Source: Pradoshia sp. D12 (GTDB lineage: Bacteria; Bacillota; Bacilli; Bacillales; Pradoshiaceae). Taken from it: 64,000 nucleotides of DNA. A program made the translations under genes and the position numbers. The notes below the pieces were generated by a model that saw nothing but the letters and a program-made list of their open reading frames with translations, did no database searches and was not told the DNA's origin. Shown here in pieces: positions 1-8,890 of this stretch. The stretch covers positions 647,501 to 711,500 of the forward strand of contig NZ_CP044545.1 of the NCBI RefSeq assembly GCF_008935075.1, given 5' to 3'. Numbering within the stretch: the first letter of the stretch is position 1; each line of letters begins with the position of its first letter.

Positions 1-70
1 ATACTTGCCAAACTTACATTATCCAGTTTTGAGAGAACGAAAAAAAGATAAAATTTCTTTAAAATTTCTC

Positions 71-98
71 TTGAAAAATGTCAGAAATACGATATAAT
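71..98 (+). promoter_or_regulatory. Possible sigma-A promoter before 5S/tRNA array
   Basis: TTGAAA at 71-76 and TATAAT at 93-98 are separated by 16 bp and lie just upstream of the 5S gene. The preceding bases (about 20-45, TTATCCAGTTTTGAGAGAAC) look like the 23S-5S spacer of Bacillus rRNA operons, so the array is probably mainly transcribed from the upstream rRNA promoters. This internal promoter could be fortuitous. Confidence 0.4.
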
Positions 99-120
99 AA
101 TAAATGTCGCTGACAAAATC

Positions 121-238
<118 letters not shown>

Positions 239-249
239 ATTATAATTAT

Positions 250-324
250 TCCGCAGTAGCTCAGTGGTAGAGCATTCGGCTGTTAACCGAACGGTCGTAG
301 GTTCGAATCCTACCTGCGGAGCCA
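250..324 (+). tRNA. tRNA-Asn (GTT)
   Basis: Full cloverleaf with acceptor TCCGCAG/CTGCGGA, anticodon GTT in the loop CTGTTAA, T-loop GGTTCGAATCC and encoded CCA. First tRNA of the array. Confidence 0.97.
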
Positions 325-329
325 TAAAT

Positions 330-421
330 GGAGAGCTGTCCGAGAGGTCGAAGGAGCACGATTGGAAATCGTGTAGACGGTCAACGCTGTCTCAAGGGTT
401 CGAATCCCTTGCTCTCCGCCA
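330..421 (+). tRNA. tRNA-Ser (GGA)
   Basis: Class II tRNA of 92 nt with a long variable arm. Acceptor GGAGAGC/GCTCTCC, anticodon GGA in the loop TTGGAAA, CCA encoded. Confidence 0.96.
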
Positions 422-439
422 TAATAACTCACAATAATT

Positions 440-514
440 GGCCCCTTGGTCAAGCGGTTAAGACACCGCCCTTTCACGGCGGTAACACGGGTTCGAATCC
501 CGTAGGGGTCACCA
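440..514 (+). tRNA. tRNA-Glu (TTC)
   Basis: 75 nt, acceptor GGCCCCT/AGGGGTC, anticodon TTC in the loop CTTTCAC, CCA encoded. Confidence 0.96.
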
Positions 515-522
515 TTTAATGT

Positions 523-598
523 GGAGGATTAGCTCAGCTGGGAGAGCATCTGCCTTACAAGCAGAGGGTCGGCGGTTCGATCCCGTCATCCTCCACCA
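523..598 (+). tRNA. tRNA-Val (TAC)
   Basis: 76 nt, acceptor GGAGGAT/ATCCTCC, anticodon TAC in the loop CTTACAA, CCA encoded. Confidence 0.96.
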
Positions 599-625
599 TA
601 AAAACTAGTATCACACTCACATTGG

Positions 626-699
<74 letters not shown>

Positions 700-704
700 T
701 AAAT

Positions 705-781
705 GGTCCGGTAGTTCAGTTGGTTAGAATGCCTGCCTGTCACGCAGGAGGTCGCGGGTTCGAGTCCCGTCCGGACCGCCA
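705..781 (+). tRNA. tRNA-Asp (GTC)
   Basis: 77 nt, acceptor GGTCCGG/CCGGACC, anticodon GTC in the loop CTGTCAC, CCA encoded. It starts 5 nt after the initiator tRNA. Confidence 0.96.
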
Positions 782-797
782 TTTACATAATGAAGTT

Positions 798-873
798 GGC
801 TCAGTAGCTCAGTCGGTAGAGCAAAGGACTGAAAATCCTTGTGTCGGCGGTTCGATTCCGTCCTGAGCCACCA
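798..873 (+). tRNA. tRNA-Phe (GAA)
   Basis: 76 nt, acceptor GGCTCAG/CTGAGCC, anticodon GAA in the loop CTGAAAA, CCA encoded. Confidence 0.96.
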
Positions 874-918
874 TTATTAATTAAAATTTAACAGATAATG
901 ATTTTTCCTAAATATTAT

Positions 919-991
<73 letters not shown>

Positions 992-1002
992 CTCTTAATA
1001 TC

Positions 1003-1086
1003 GGAGGGGTAGCGAAGTGGCTAAACGCGGCGGACTGTAAATCCGCTCCTTCGGGTTCGGCAGTTCGAATCTGCCCCCCTCCACCA
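1003..1086 (+). tRNA. tRNA-Tyr (GTA)
   Basis: Class II tRNA of 84 nt with a long variable arm, acceptor GGAGGGG/CCCCTCC, anticodon GTA in the loop CTGTAAA, CCA encoded. Confidence 0.96.
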
Positions 1087-1094
1087 TTCATTAT

Positions 1095-1168
1095 AGGGGC
1101 ATAGTTTAAAGGTAGAACAGAGGTCTCCAAAACCTCCAGTGTGGGTTCAATTCCTACTGCCCCTGCCA
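1095..1168 (+). tRNA. tRNA-Trp (CCA)
   Basis: 74 nt, acceptor AGGGGCA/TGCCCCT, anticodon CCA in the loop CTCCAAA, 3' CCA encoded. Confidence 0.96.
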
Positions 1169-1176
1169 ATAAATAT

Positions 1177-1253
1177 GGCGATTGTGGCGAAGTGGTTAAC
1201 GCATCGGATTGTGGTTCCGACATTCGTGGGTTCGATTCCCATCAGTCGCCCCA
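1177..1253 (+). tRNA. tRNA-His (GTG)
   Basis: Anticodon GTG in the loop TTGTGGT. An extra 5' G (G-1) can pair with C73, the identity feature of tRNA-His. CCA encoded. Confidence 0.96.
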
Positions 1254-1305
1254 TTTTTAGATTAAACTCGAATAATAGCTTATACTAACTAATAAATTTA
1301 ATTGT

Positions 1306-1380
1306 TGGGCTATAGCCAAGTGGTAAGGCAACGGACTTTGACTCCGTCATTCGTAGGTTCGAATCCTGCTAGCCCAGCCA
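1306..1380 (+). tRNA. tRNA-Gln (TTG)
   Basis: 75 nt, acceptor TGGGCTA/TAGCCCA, anticodon TTG in the loop CTTTGAC, CCA encoded. Confidence 0.96.
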
Positions 1381-1387
1381 ACTTAAT

Positions 1388-1462
1388 GCGGAAGTAGTTC
1401 AGTGGTAGAACATCACCTTGCCAAGGTGAGGGTCGCGGGTTCGAGCCCCGTCTTCCGCTCCA
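1388..1462 (+). tRNA. tRNA-Gly (GCC)
   Basis: 75 nt, acceptor GCGGAAG/CTTCCGC, anticodon GCC in the loop TTGCCAA, CCA encoded. Confidence 0.96.
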
Positions 1463-1470
1463 ACAAATTT

Positions 1471-1544
<74 letters not shown>

Positions 1545-1551
1545 AAATCTT

Positions 1552-1633
1552 GCCGGTGTGGCGGAATTGGCAGACGCGCACGACTCAAAATCGTGTTCCG
1601 TGAGGAGTGTCGGTTCGACCCCGACCACCGGTA
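1552..1633 (+). tRNA. tRNA-Leu (CAA)
   Basis: Class II tRNA, acceptor GCCGGTG/CACCGGT, anticodon CAA in the loop CTCAAAA, long variable arm. The encoded 3' end reads TCA, not CCA, so maturation needs trimming and CCA addition. Last tRNA of the array. Confidence 0.95.
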
Positions 1634-1666
1634 TCATCAGATTAATTCTTGCCAAGATTAATCATT

Positions 1667-1713
1667 AAAAAGACTCCCAAATGTTGAATTAAAACATTTG
1701 GGAGTCTTTTTTT
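1667..1713 (+). terminator. Rho-independent terminator of the tRNA array
   Basis: A perfect 15-bp stem (1671-1685 with 1693-1707) with a 7-nt loop is followed by a run of T. It closes the 5S-tRNA transcription unit. Confidence 0.93.
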
Positions 1714-1835
1714 GTATAAGAGTAGCAAATCGAAATAGATACCGGAATCTTTATACATTCCCTTCAAATCCCTCCATCTATTACCATTGGACTATCTGAG
1801 ATAATCTGTTAATATAGATTTAATTTAAATTGAGA

Positions 1836-1982
1836 ACCTTTAAGAGCAGTCCAGAGAGGCTGACAAGGTGGGCGATACTTTGTTTGGAGAACGTATTTAT
1901 ACACATAATATATTATTGTGTGAATAATACGGTTATTTCTGACACCTTCCACTTGTCACTTTATGGCAAGTGGTTTTTTTTT
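1836..1982 (+). promoter_or_regulatory. PyrR-type attenuator leader of codBA
   Basis: The leader holds a PyrR binding hairpin. The conserved loop/stem core AGTCCAGAGAGGCT lies at 1848-1861 inside a stem closed by ACCTT (1836-1840) and AAGGT (1865-1869). A long imperfect hairpin at 1892-1931 can act as antiterminator. Then a terminator (stem CCACTTG 1949-1955 with CAAGTGG 1967-1973, T-run 1974-1981) stands before the codB ribosome binding site. By analogy with the Bacillus pyr operon, UMP/UTP-loaded PyrR would stabilise the anti-antiterminator and stop transcription when pyrimidines are plentiful. Confidence 0.85.
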
Positions 1983-2016
1983 GCTCACCAAGACTAATAA
2001 CTTGGGAGGAAACAAA

Positions 2017-3291
2017 ATGCAATTAAAAGACAAAGATTTTTCATTTCAATCAGTACCTGAAGCAAAACGTAACAGCTTTCTGAAAATGCTTGTTGTTATG
2101 CTTGGTTTCACATTCTATTCAGCAAGTATGTGGGCTGGTGGATCATTAGGTGAAGGATTAACATTTATGCAGTTGATTGGTGTCATCTTATTAGGAAACC
2201 TTATATTAGGAGCATTTACCGGTGCATTAAGTTATATTGCAGCAAAAACAGGATTATCGACTCACTTACTGGCACAATATAGTTTTGGTGAAAAAGGAGC
2301 ATATATCTCTTCATTCATGTTATCTGCAACCCAAGTCGGATGGTTTGGTGTAGGGCTAGGAATGTTTGCCTATCCGGTTTCTAAATTAACTGGCCTCCCA
2401 CTGGTACCGATTGTCATCATTACAGGGATTTTAATGACAGCAACTGCTTATTTCGGTATGAAAGCTTTAACAATCTTAAGTTTTATCGCTGTACCGGCTA
2501 TTGCGATTTTTGGATCAACGAGTGCAGGAATGGCCATTTCAGATATGGGAGGAATGGAAGCGCTCATTGCTTATAAACCTGAAACTTCATTAACATTAGC
2601 AGCAGCTTTAACGATTACAATCGGTTCATTCATTAGTGGTGGTACATTAACACCCGACTTTGCACGCTATGCAAAATCAGGAAAACATGCTGTAACAACA
2701 ACTGTCATTGCCTTTTTCTTAGGAAATACATTAATGTTCCTATTTGGTGCGATTGGTGTAATAGCAACTGGTCACAATGATATTTCAGATGTAATGATTT
2801 CACAAGGCTTACTATTGCCGGCTGTTTTAGTGCTCGGATTAAACATTTGGACAACAAACGATAACTCCCTGTACGCATCTGGACTTGGTTTTGCAACCAT
2901 GTTCAAGAAGCCAAAGGTATTTATGGTTATGATGAACGGTACGATTGGTACGGTATTTGCCATCGTACTTTATAACAATTTCACAAGCTGGCTGACATTC
3001 CTAGGATCCACTCTGCCGGCTATTGGATCAATTATTATTGTGGATTTCTTCTTTATCCAAAAAAGACAATATATTCAGTATGAGCAGGCAAACATTGCAA
3101 AAGTACATGTTCCAGCCATCATTGCATGGGCTGTTGGTGTCATCTCGGGGTTAACATTGCCGGGAATCGCTTCACTAAACACATTATTGATTACAGGAAT
3201 TGTTTATGTAGTTGCTGTTAAGCTAATGAAAACAACAGTTGTTACGGTAAGGGAAGAGGAGGTAGGATGCTATTATGAAAAAGTGGGCTAA
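2017..3291 (+). CDS. codB: Cytosine permease (NCS1 family)
   Basis: Predicted cytosine:cation symporter of the NCS1 family, about 12 membrane helices, 424 residues, the usual length. The start is ATG 2017 behind GGGAGGAAACAAA; an in-frame ATG at 1963 lies inside the attenuator terminator stem and cannot be the start. The family-typical segment around residues 190-215 ([14 protein letters not shown]) is present. It overlaps codA by 17 nt, so translation is probably coupled. Uptake plus deamination supplies uracil for salvage, which fits PyrR control of the leader. Substrate is inferred from the codA partner. Confidence 0.93.
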   Translation: MQLKDKDFSFQSVPEAKRNSFLKMLVVMLGFTFYSASMWAGGSLGEGLTFMQLIGVILLGNLILGAFTGALSYIAAKTGLSTHLLAQYSFGEKGAYISSFMLSATQVGWFGVGLGMFAYPVSKLTGLPLVPIVIITGILMTATAYFGMKALTILSFIAVPAIAIFGSTSAGMAISDMGGMEALIAYKPETSLTLAAALTITIGSFISGGTLTPDFARYAKSGKHAVTTTVIAFFLGNTLMFLFGAIGVIATGHNDISDVMISQGLLLPAVLVLGLNIWTTNDNSLYASGLGFATMFKKPKVFMVMMNGTIGTVFAIVLYNNFTSWLTFLGSTLPAIGSIIIVDFFFIQKRQYIQYEQANIAKVHVPAIIAWAVGVISGLTLPGIASLNTLLITGIVYVVAVKLMKTTVVTVREEEVGCYYEKVG

Positions 3292-4540
3292 TGCTGCAAT
3301 CTTTGGAAGAGAAGGCCTTTGGGATTTACTAATAGAAAATGGTTCATTTTTAAAGATTGTTGAGGCAGGTACAGGTGAATTTGACAGCTGTGAAACAATT
3401 GATCTAAGTGGAAAGCTGGTTTGTGCGCCATTTATTGAACCTCATATTCATCTAGATACTACTTTAACGGCAGGCCAACCACGTTGGAATGAAAGTGGGA
3501 CTTTATTTGAAGGTATTCAATGTTGGTCTGAACGCAAAGATTCCTTAATAAAAGAGGATGTAAAAGAGCGTGCAAAGAAAGCCCTTAGCTGGCAAATTGC
3601 TAACGGAATAGGTGCTGTGCGTACACATGTCGATACAACGGATCCTTCTTTAGTAGCATTAGAAGCTATGCTTGAAGTGAAAGCAGAAATGAAAGACTTT
3701 GTTGATTTACAAATTGTCGCTTTCCCGCAGGAAGGTCTAATATCTTATCCAAATGGGTTGGAGCTAGTAGAGGAAGCCTTAAAAATGGGTGCTGATATTG
3801 TTGGGGGAATCCCTCACTTTGAATTTACGCGTGAAGACGGAGTTCAATCGGTTCGCGAGATTTTTAAATTGGCCATGAAATATGACAAGCCGATTGATAT
3901 TCATTGTGATGAAATTGATGATGAGCAGTCTCGCCATGTGGAAGTTGTAGCACGTGAAACGATTATGAATGATTACCAAGGTCGTGTTACAGCAAGTCAT
4001 ACGACGGCAATGGGATCTTACAATGATGCCTACGCATATAAATTAATGCGTGTACTTAGACTTGCCGAATTGAATTTCGTAGCAAATCCATTAGTGAATA
4101 TTCATCTGCAGGGGCGTTTTGACACGTATCCAAAACGTCGTGGCTTAACACGCGTAAAAGAGCTTGATCAAAACGGATTAAATGTTTGCTTCGGTCATGA
4201 TGATATTATGGATCCTTGGTATCCAATCGGAAACGGGAATATGCTTCAAGTATTGCATATGGGCTTACATGCTTCACAGTTAATGGGCTATAGTGATATT
4301 GCAAACAGTTTACGTTTTGTGACTGGTAATAGTGCTAAAGCATTGAACCTTAAAAATTACGGTATTGCAGAAGGAAATCCAGCAAACTTCGTTGTGCTGA
4401 ATGCGGAAGATGGTTACCATGCCCTTCGCCTGCAAGCAGAGATTCTATACTCTGTTCGAAACGGTAAAGTGATTGCTGAAACGAAGCCTCGCGAGACGAA
4501 CATTTTTCTGCAAGGTCAAAAGAACATTACCTTTATGTAA
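3275..4540 (+). CDS. codA: Cytosine deaminase
   Basis: Converts cytosine to uracil and ammonia in the cytosol. The sequence carries the amidohydrolase metal motif HIHLD near residue 58 followed by [19 protein letters not shown], close to the E. coli CodA signature. A second metal histidine sits in [11 protein letters not shown], a further one in ASHTTAMGS, and the metal aspartate in [10 protein letters not shown]. At 421 residues it is full length. The start ATG 3275 lies within the codB 3' end and has GAGGTAGGATG upstream. Second gene of the PyrR-attenuated salvage operon. Confidence 0.96.
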   Translation: MKKWANAAIFGREGLWDLLIENGSFLKIVEAGTGEFDSCETIDLSGKLVCAPFIEPHIHLDTTLTAGQPRWNESGTLFEGIQCWSERKDSLIKEDVKERAKKALSWQIANGIGAVRTHVDTTDPSLVALEAMLEVKAEMKDFVDLQIVAFPQEGLISYPNGLELVEEALKMGADIVGGIPHFEFTREDGVQSVREIFKLAMKYDKPIDIHCDEIDDEQSRHVEVVARETIMNDYQGRVTASHTTAMGSYNDAYAYKLMRVLRLAELNFVANPLVNIHLQGRFDTYPKRRGLTRVKELDQNGLNVCFGHDDIMDPWYPIGNGNMLQVLHMGLHASQLMGYSDIANSLRFVTGNSAKALNLKNYGIAEGNPANFVVLNAEDGYHALRLQAEILYSVRNGKVIAETKPRETNIFLQGQKNITFM

Positions 4541-4564
4541 GTAAAAGTGAAGACTATCATCAGT

Positions 4565-4800
4565 TAATGAACTGCCCCTGAAACGGTAGACACGGATTTA
4601 CCTCTTCAGGGGATTTTTTGAGTGAATGTATATGATGAACAACGTATTGAAGCGGTTAAAAGATACATAAATGGCTCTGAAACATAAGAGAAAGTTCGAA
4701 AATGAAATTAAACACGGGAGTTATCAAAAAACGAAATTTATATATGAAACGTAGTGCCATCTTCCGGATTGTGGAAAATTCTCGAAGCAGGTAGGTTAAT
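4565..4800 (+). mobile_element. Decayed IS3-like element remnant
   Basis: The stretch starts with a hairpin (CCCCTGAA 4575-4582 with TTCAGGGG 4605-4612, then ATTTTTTG), a layout seen at the left end of many IS3/IS150-type elements of Bacillaceae. It continues into a short reading frame beginning VYDEQRIEAVKRYINGSET, which resembles the N-terminal helix-turn-helix of an IS3 OrfA. Several stops follow immediately. No right end or orfB was found, so it is inactive. The hairpin may also serve as the codBA terminator. Assignment is from remembered family features only. Confidence 0.45.
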
Positions 4801-4850
4801 CTTAATGAAATATAAAAAAGCCAAGGGCAAATTCTTAGCTTTTTTTCCGA

Positions 4851-5243
4851 TTATTGAGTGGGATGGATGGCTGAGAATTCTTTTTTGATTTGTATGATTG
4901 CTTTAGTTTTTTCTCCTTTTGTTACCTCGGATGATAAAGAACCAGGGCCTCCACTACGTTCATAATAGACTTTCCCATCAACCTCTCTCTTTTTCTGATT
5001 ATCCTCAAAATATATTTCAAATTTAACCTCATCATTTTCTGGTAATGTATTTTCATAATAGTAAATATATAATTCTTTTGCTTAGTTCGCTTTCAATTTC
5101 TATAAAAGCAACTACAGTGGGATATCCACCACTTCCTGTAGGTCCATAGGGGAAAAAGACTCCATAATCAAAATTCTTATCGATGATCTTAGTAATTTTC
5201 TTTCTAATTGAGATTGATTCATAGAAGTTATGTTTTTCATATC
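4851..5243 (-). pseudogene. Frameshifted hypothetical protein gene
   Basis: On the minus strand two open segments in different frames join into what looks like one small protein. The upstream part reads about 50 residues including ITKIIDKNFDYGVFFPYG and ends near 5085. The downstream part reads YYYENTLPENDEVKFEIYFE through to FSAIHPTQ and stops at 4851. A stop and a frame change separate them near 5070-5090. I do not recognise the family. Together with the IS remnant it marks a decaying patch. Confidence 0.55.
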
Positions 5244-5476
5244 TTCCTTAATGAACGATTTTATAATTATATTTTATCAAAATGAAGGATTCTCTCGCAT
5301 TAGAAAATGGAAAATAATAGTTTTAATGATGTTCGTAACTGAATTCAGATTAATTGACGATGAGTAAGGTATATGAATGTTGGACATTTACTCACTATTC
5401 GCATGATTAGTAGTAATCGAATGGAACGTTATTCACCGAGTTGTTTGTATAATATTCAAAATATTAAAAAAGTAAG
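5244..5476. other. Intergenic region, no gene seen
   Basis: AT-rich spacer between the broken gene and the araN promoter. No convincing reading frame with a ribosome binding site, and no hairpin terminator, was seen. Confidence 0.5.
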
Positions 5477-5528
5477 TTGACTTGTACAAACGAGTGGAAT
5501 ATGATGGTAAAAAATGAATACGCTTACA
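5477..5528 (+). promoter_or_regulatory. araN promoter with operator-like and cre-like sites
   Basis: TTGACT (5477-5482) and TATGAT (5500-5505) with a 17-bp spacer form a good sigma-A promoter. The palindrome TTGTACAA (5482-5489) overlaps the -35 edge and resembles the core of AraR operators. TGAATACGCTTACA (5515-5528) matches the CcpA cre consensus TGWAANCGNTNWCA at all but one fixed position and lies just after the start of transcription, where CcpA would repress. Confidence 0.65.
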
Positions 5529-5643
5529 ATAATAGAGCTTGTTTTAAAAGAGTAGAAGACTAAAGGAGGTTATAAATAGCTTGTAATTTAAAGGATTGAC
5601 TAGGTTCAAATGAGTATAAACCATAAAAATTGAGGTGTATAGA

Positions 5644-6987
5644 ATGAGCGTGTTAAGTGCTGGTAAACGTAAGATAATGACTCTTGTTTTGGCATTAATA
5701 CTGGTTTTGTCCTTTTCATTGGCTGGCTGTAGTTCAGGTGACTCCCCTTCTGATGCTAAAACAAAAGATGGAAAAGCTCAATATACCATGTGGACATTTG
5801 TACAAGTACATGCTGATTATTGGAAAGATGCAGCTGAAACCTGGAATAAAAATCATCCTGATGAACAAATTAATTTGAAAATAAATGTTCTTCCTTTTGA
5901 TCAGATGAATCAAAAGTTACAGGTAGCATTAAATTCTGGTAATGGTGCTCCAGATATCGCGGACGTAGAAATTGGACAATTCGCTAAATATACAAAAACA
6001 AACAAGCCTCCATTTGAAGATATTACAAATGAAGTAGAACCATATAATGAAAACTTAGTAAAAGGACGCACAGATAATTATACGGTAGATGGCAAAGTCT
6101 ATGGTCTGGATTATCATGTAGGGACAACTCTTGTTTATTACAATATGGATATCATGAAAAAAGCGGGGGTAGATCCATCCACTATTAAAACTTGGGATGA
6201 CTATGTGGAAGCAGGGAAAGTGGTTAAAGAAAAGTCGGGTATATATATGACTTCTGTAGAAACAAGTTCCCAATTTGTATATACGGCAATGGTTGCTCAA
6301 CAGAAAGCAGATATGGTAAGAGATGATAAGTCTATTTTATCCGAGGAAGCCAGTGTAACTGCTGTACAAACTCTTCAAGATATGGTCTACAAACATAAAA
6401 TTGCTAAAACGGCAGAAGGCGGCCATCAAGATGTTGAAGAATATTATGCAGCCTTTAATAAAGGTAAGTATGCTTCAGTGGTCATGCCAGCGTGGTATAT
6501 GAGTCGTATGGTAAGCTTTATGCCTAAATTAAGCGGAAAAATAAAAATCCAGGGTTTACCAATATTTAAAGAGGGAGATCTCCGTTCGGCGGGACTTGGA
6601 GGAACAGCTACAGTTGTCACAAATCAAGCGCATGATAAAGATTTACTTAAGAAATTTGTAGTTGAATCCAAGGCCAGTGAAGAAGGATCTATTAAGACTT
6701 GGACAATACTTGGTTTTGATCCAATTCGATCAGATGTATGGCTGAGTCCTGAAATGGAAAAACCGAACAAATACACAGATTATTTCGGAACTGATATTTT
6801 TAAACAAATGGCAGTATTGAAGGATGAGGTAGGAACATTAAGTTTTACCCATAATAGTTATCCGATTATTATTGATGAGTTACTCACGAATGGTATGCCA
6901 AAAATGATGACTAAACAGGCGGACGTACAAAAAACTTTGGATGCTGTTGATAAATCTGCCAATAAACGAATTAAAGCAGGTAAATAA
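5644..6987 (+). CDS. araN: Arabino-oligosaccharide ABC transporter, substrate-binding lipoprotein
   Basis: Extracellular solute-binding protein, 447 residues from ATG 5644 (TGAGGTG seven bases upstream). The signal peptide ends in the lipobox LAGC (Cys near residue 29). The mature part closely recalls B. subtilis AraN, for example the shared stretch GLDYHVGTTLVYYNMDIMKK and the segments SAGLGGTATVV and GFDPIRSDVW. It would capture arabinan fragments for import by the two permeases downstream. The ATPase is not encoded here; a shared MsmX-type ATPase elsewhere is expected. Substrate is inferred from similarity and the adjacent abfA. Confidence 0.9.
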   Translation: MSVLSAGKRKIMTLVLALILVLSFSLAGCSSGDSPSDAKTKDGKAQYTMWTFVQVHADYWKDAAETWNKNHPDEQINLKINVLPFDQMNQKLQVALNSGNGAPDIADVEIGQFAKYTKTNKPPFEDITNEVEPYNENLVKGRTDNYTVDGKVYGLDYHVGTTLVYYNMDIMKKAGVDPSTIKTWDDYVEAGKVVKEKSGIYMTSVETSSQFVYTAMVAQQKADMVRDDKSILSEEASVTAVQTLQDMVYKHKIAKTAEGGHQDVEEYYAAFNKGKYASVVMPAWYMSRMVSFMPKLSGKIKIQGLPIFKEGDLRSAGLGGTATVVTNQAHDKDLLKKFVVESKASEEGSIKTWTILGFDPIRSDVWLSPEMEKPNKYTDYFGTDIFKQMAVLKDEVGTLSFTHNSYPIIIDELLTNGMPKMMTKQADVQKTLDAVDKSANKRIKAGK

Positions 6988-7079
6988 TGTTTGCAATCTA
7001 ACAAATTAAGGAGGGAACATTCTCTTCTTAATTTGTTGGATAACATTTTGGTATGAAGAGGGATAAGGGGGGAATGAAG

Positions 7080-8021
7080 ATGACGAACGATATTACGGCA
7101 CAAATAAGTCCAAAGAGCAAAAGTCCATTAAAAAGAGAAAAAAAGAAAATAAATATGCAGAAGATAGCTCCATATCTATTTGTCTCCCCGTTTATTATTG
7201 TATTTTTAGTGTTTTCTTTATACCCTTTTATAAATTCGATTATTATGAGTTTCCAAAGAATTTCAGGTTTCGATGAAACGACATTTATAGGTTTAGAGAA
7301 TTATAAGCGGTTGTTTGCAGATCCTGTATTCTATAAAGCTTTATGGAACGTTACCAGGTATACATTTTGGACTATTTTAATTTTAATCCCATTACCACTC
7401 TTGCTGGCTTTAGTGATGAATAATAAAAATACTAAATATAAATATTTTTTTAGATCAATTTTCTTTATACCAGTATTAACATCTACGGTAATTGTAGGGC
7501 TGGTGTTTAAATTTGCTTTCAGCAAAGAACCTACTGGAGTATTCAACAGTTGGCTTAGTTACCTTAACATAGGTCCGATTGATTGGCTTAATAATTCAGG
7601 GACAGCTATGTTTGCACTTGTAATAGTATGTGTGTGGAGGTGGCTTGGTGTAAATATGATTTATTTTTTATCTGGGTTACAAAATATCCCACGGGAGTTG
7701 TATGAATGCGCTGAAATTGATGGCGCAAGTAAATGGGATAAATTTAAAAGTATAACATTGCCAATGATTAAACCAATTACTACTTATGTTTTAACTATAT
7801 CTATACTCGCAGGCTTTTCATTATTTAATGAAACTTATGTGTATTGGGGAGCACAGTCTCCAGATAATATTGGAACAACTTTCTTAACATATATTTACAA
7901 AACAGCCTTTAGCGATGGGGATTTCGGGTATGCATGTACGCTTGGAGTAATAATGTTTGTGATTGTGGTTGCAATAAATTTGATTCAAGTTTCAGTAAGA
8001 GGCTTATTTAAGGAGGATTAA
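7080..8021 (+). CDS. araP: Arabino-oligosaccharide ABC transporter, permease AraP-type
   Basis: Inner-membrane permease of the MalF class, about six helices, with the EAA loop YECAEIDGASKWDKFKSITLP near residues 200-222. ATG 7080 is the best start: GGGGGG at 7067-7072 lies 7 bases upstream and it gives 313 residues, the length I recall for AraP. In-frame ATGs at 7053 and 7074 are too far from or too close to this site. It overlaps araQ by one base (TAATG), so the two permeases are translationally coupled. Confidence 0.9.
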   Translation: MTNDITAQISPKSKSPLKREKKKINMQKIAPYLFVSPFIIVFLVFSLYPFINSIIMSFQRISGFDETTFIGLENYKRLFADPVFYKALWNVTRYTFWTILILIPLPLLLALVMNNKNTKYKYFFRSIFFIPVLTSTVIVGLVFKFAFSKEPTGVFNSWLSYLNIGPIDWLNNSGTAMFALVIVCVWRWLGVNMIYFLSGLQNIPRELYECAEIDGASKWDKFKSITLPMIKPITTYVLTISILAGFSLFNETYVYWGAQSPDNIGTTFLTYIYKTAFSDGDFGYACTLGVIMFVIVVAINLIQVSVRGLFKED

Positions 8022-8863
8022 TGATGAAGGCCAAAAAAAGAGTATCAACCTTGATCACAACCCTAATACTTAGTGTTATCGGATTTATTATACTGATTCC
8101 TTTTTGGTTTATGTTAGTCTCCTCCTTTAAAGAATCCTCAGATATTTTTGCACAGGGTTTAAATATACATATAGATTTATCCAGTATCAACTTTAGTAAC
8201 TATGGAAAATTGTTTACTAATAATAATGGTATATTTCTATCCTGGTTTAAAAATAGTGCACTAATAACAATTATACAAACAGTTTTAGTACTGATTTTTT
8301 GTTCAATGGTAGGTTATGGTTTGGCGCAATATCGTTTTAGAGGCCGAAATTTTATTTTTATGCTTGTCTTGATTATGTTGATGGTTCCGGGTGATATTTT
8401 ATTAATTCCGTTATATAAGCTAGTTACAAATTTAGGCTTAATGGATACTTACGCAGGGGTGATATTACCAGGAATAGTTCCGCCTGCTACAGTGTTTTTC
8501 TTTAGGCAATATGCAATTGGGATTCCAAATGATTATGCTGAGGCCGCTAGAATAGATGGGGCGGGAGAATTTCGTATTTTCTCGCAAATATATGTACCGA
8601 TGATGAAACCGGCTTTTGGAGCAATGACTATTATGACTTCCATGGGAGCTTGGAATAATTTTCTTTGGCCATTGATTGTTATGAGGTCAGATGAGAATTT
8701 GGTTATACCTGCAGGGTTATTAACTGCAATGACACCATATGGTAATAACTATGATATCGTCTTTTCGGGCTCGATCATGTCTATTATTCCTATACTTATA
8801 TTATTCTTATTCAATCAAAAATCTTTTATATCAGGAATGACTGTTGGTGGGGTAAAAGGTTGA
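8021..8863 (+). CDS. araQ: Arabino-oligosaccharide ABC transporter, permease AraQ-type
   Basis: MalG-class permease, 280 residues, six helices, EAA loop YAEAARIDGAGEFRIFSQIYVP near residues 175-195. The C-terminal part (GAWNNFLWPLIVMRS, SPYGNNYD-like motif and ISGMTVGGVKG) is nearly the same as in B. subtilis AraQ. AAGGAGG lies just before tandem ATG codons at 8021 and 8024; either may be used. It forms the membrane channel with the preceding permease. Confidence 0.92.
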   Translation: MMKAKKRVSTLITTLILSVIGFIILIPFWFMLVSSFKESSDIFAQGLNIHIDLSSINFSNYGKLFTNNNGIFLSWFKNSALITIIQTVLVLIFCSMVGYGLAQYRFRGRNFIFMLVLIMLMVPGDILLIPLYKLVTNLGLMDTYAGVILPGIVPPATVFFFRQYAIGIPNDYAEAARIDGAGEFRIFSQIYVPMMKPAFGAMTIMTSMGAWNNFLWPLIVMRSDENLVIPAGLLTAMTPYGNNYDIVFSGSIMSIIPILILFLFNQKSFISGMTVGGVKG

Positions 8864-8890
8864 TAGTGTCAGTAAATGAGGTGTTTTTTG

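Noticed and set aside
1963-2016. Upstream in-frame ATG for codB
   Set aside because: It lies inside the attenuator terminator hairpin; ATG 2017 has GGGAGGA at ideal distance and matches the family N-terminus.
7053-7079. Longer start for araP
   Set aside because: The ATG at 7053 has no ribosome binding site, while GGGGGG at 7067-7072 serves ATG 7080 and yields the family's normal length.
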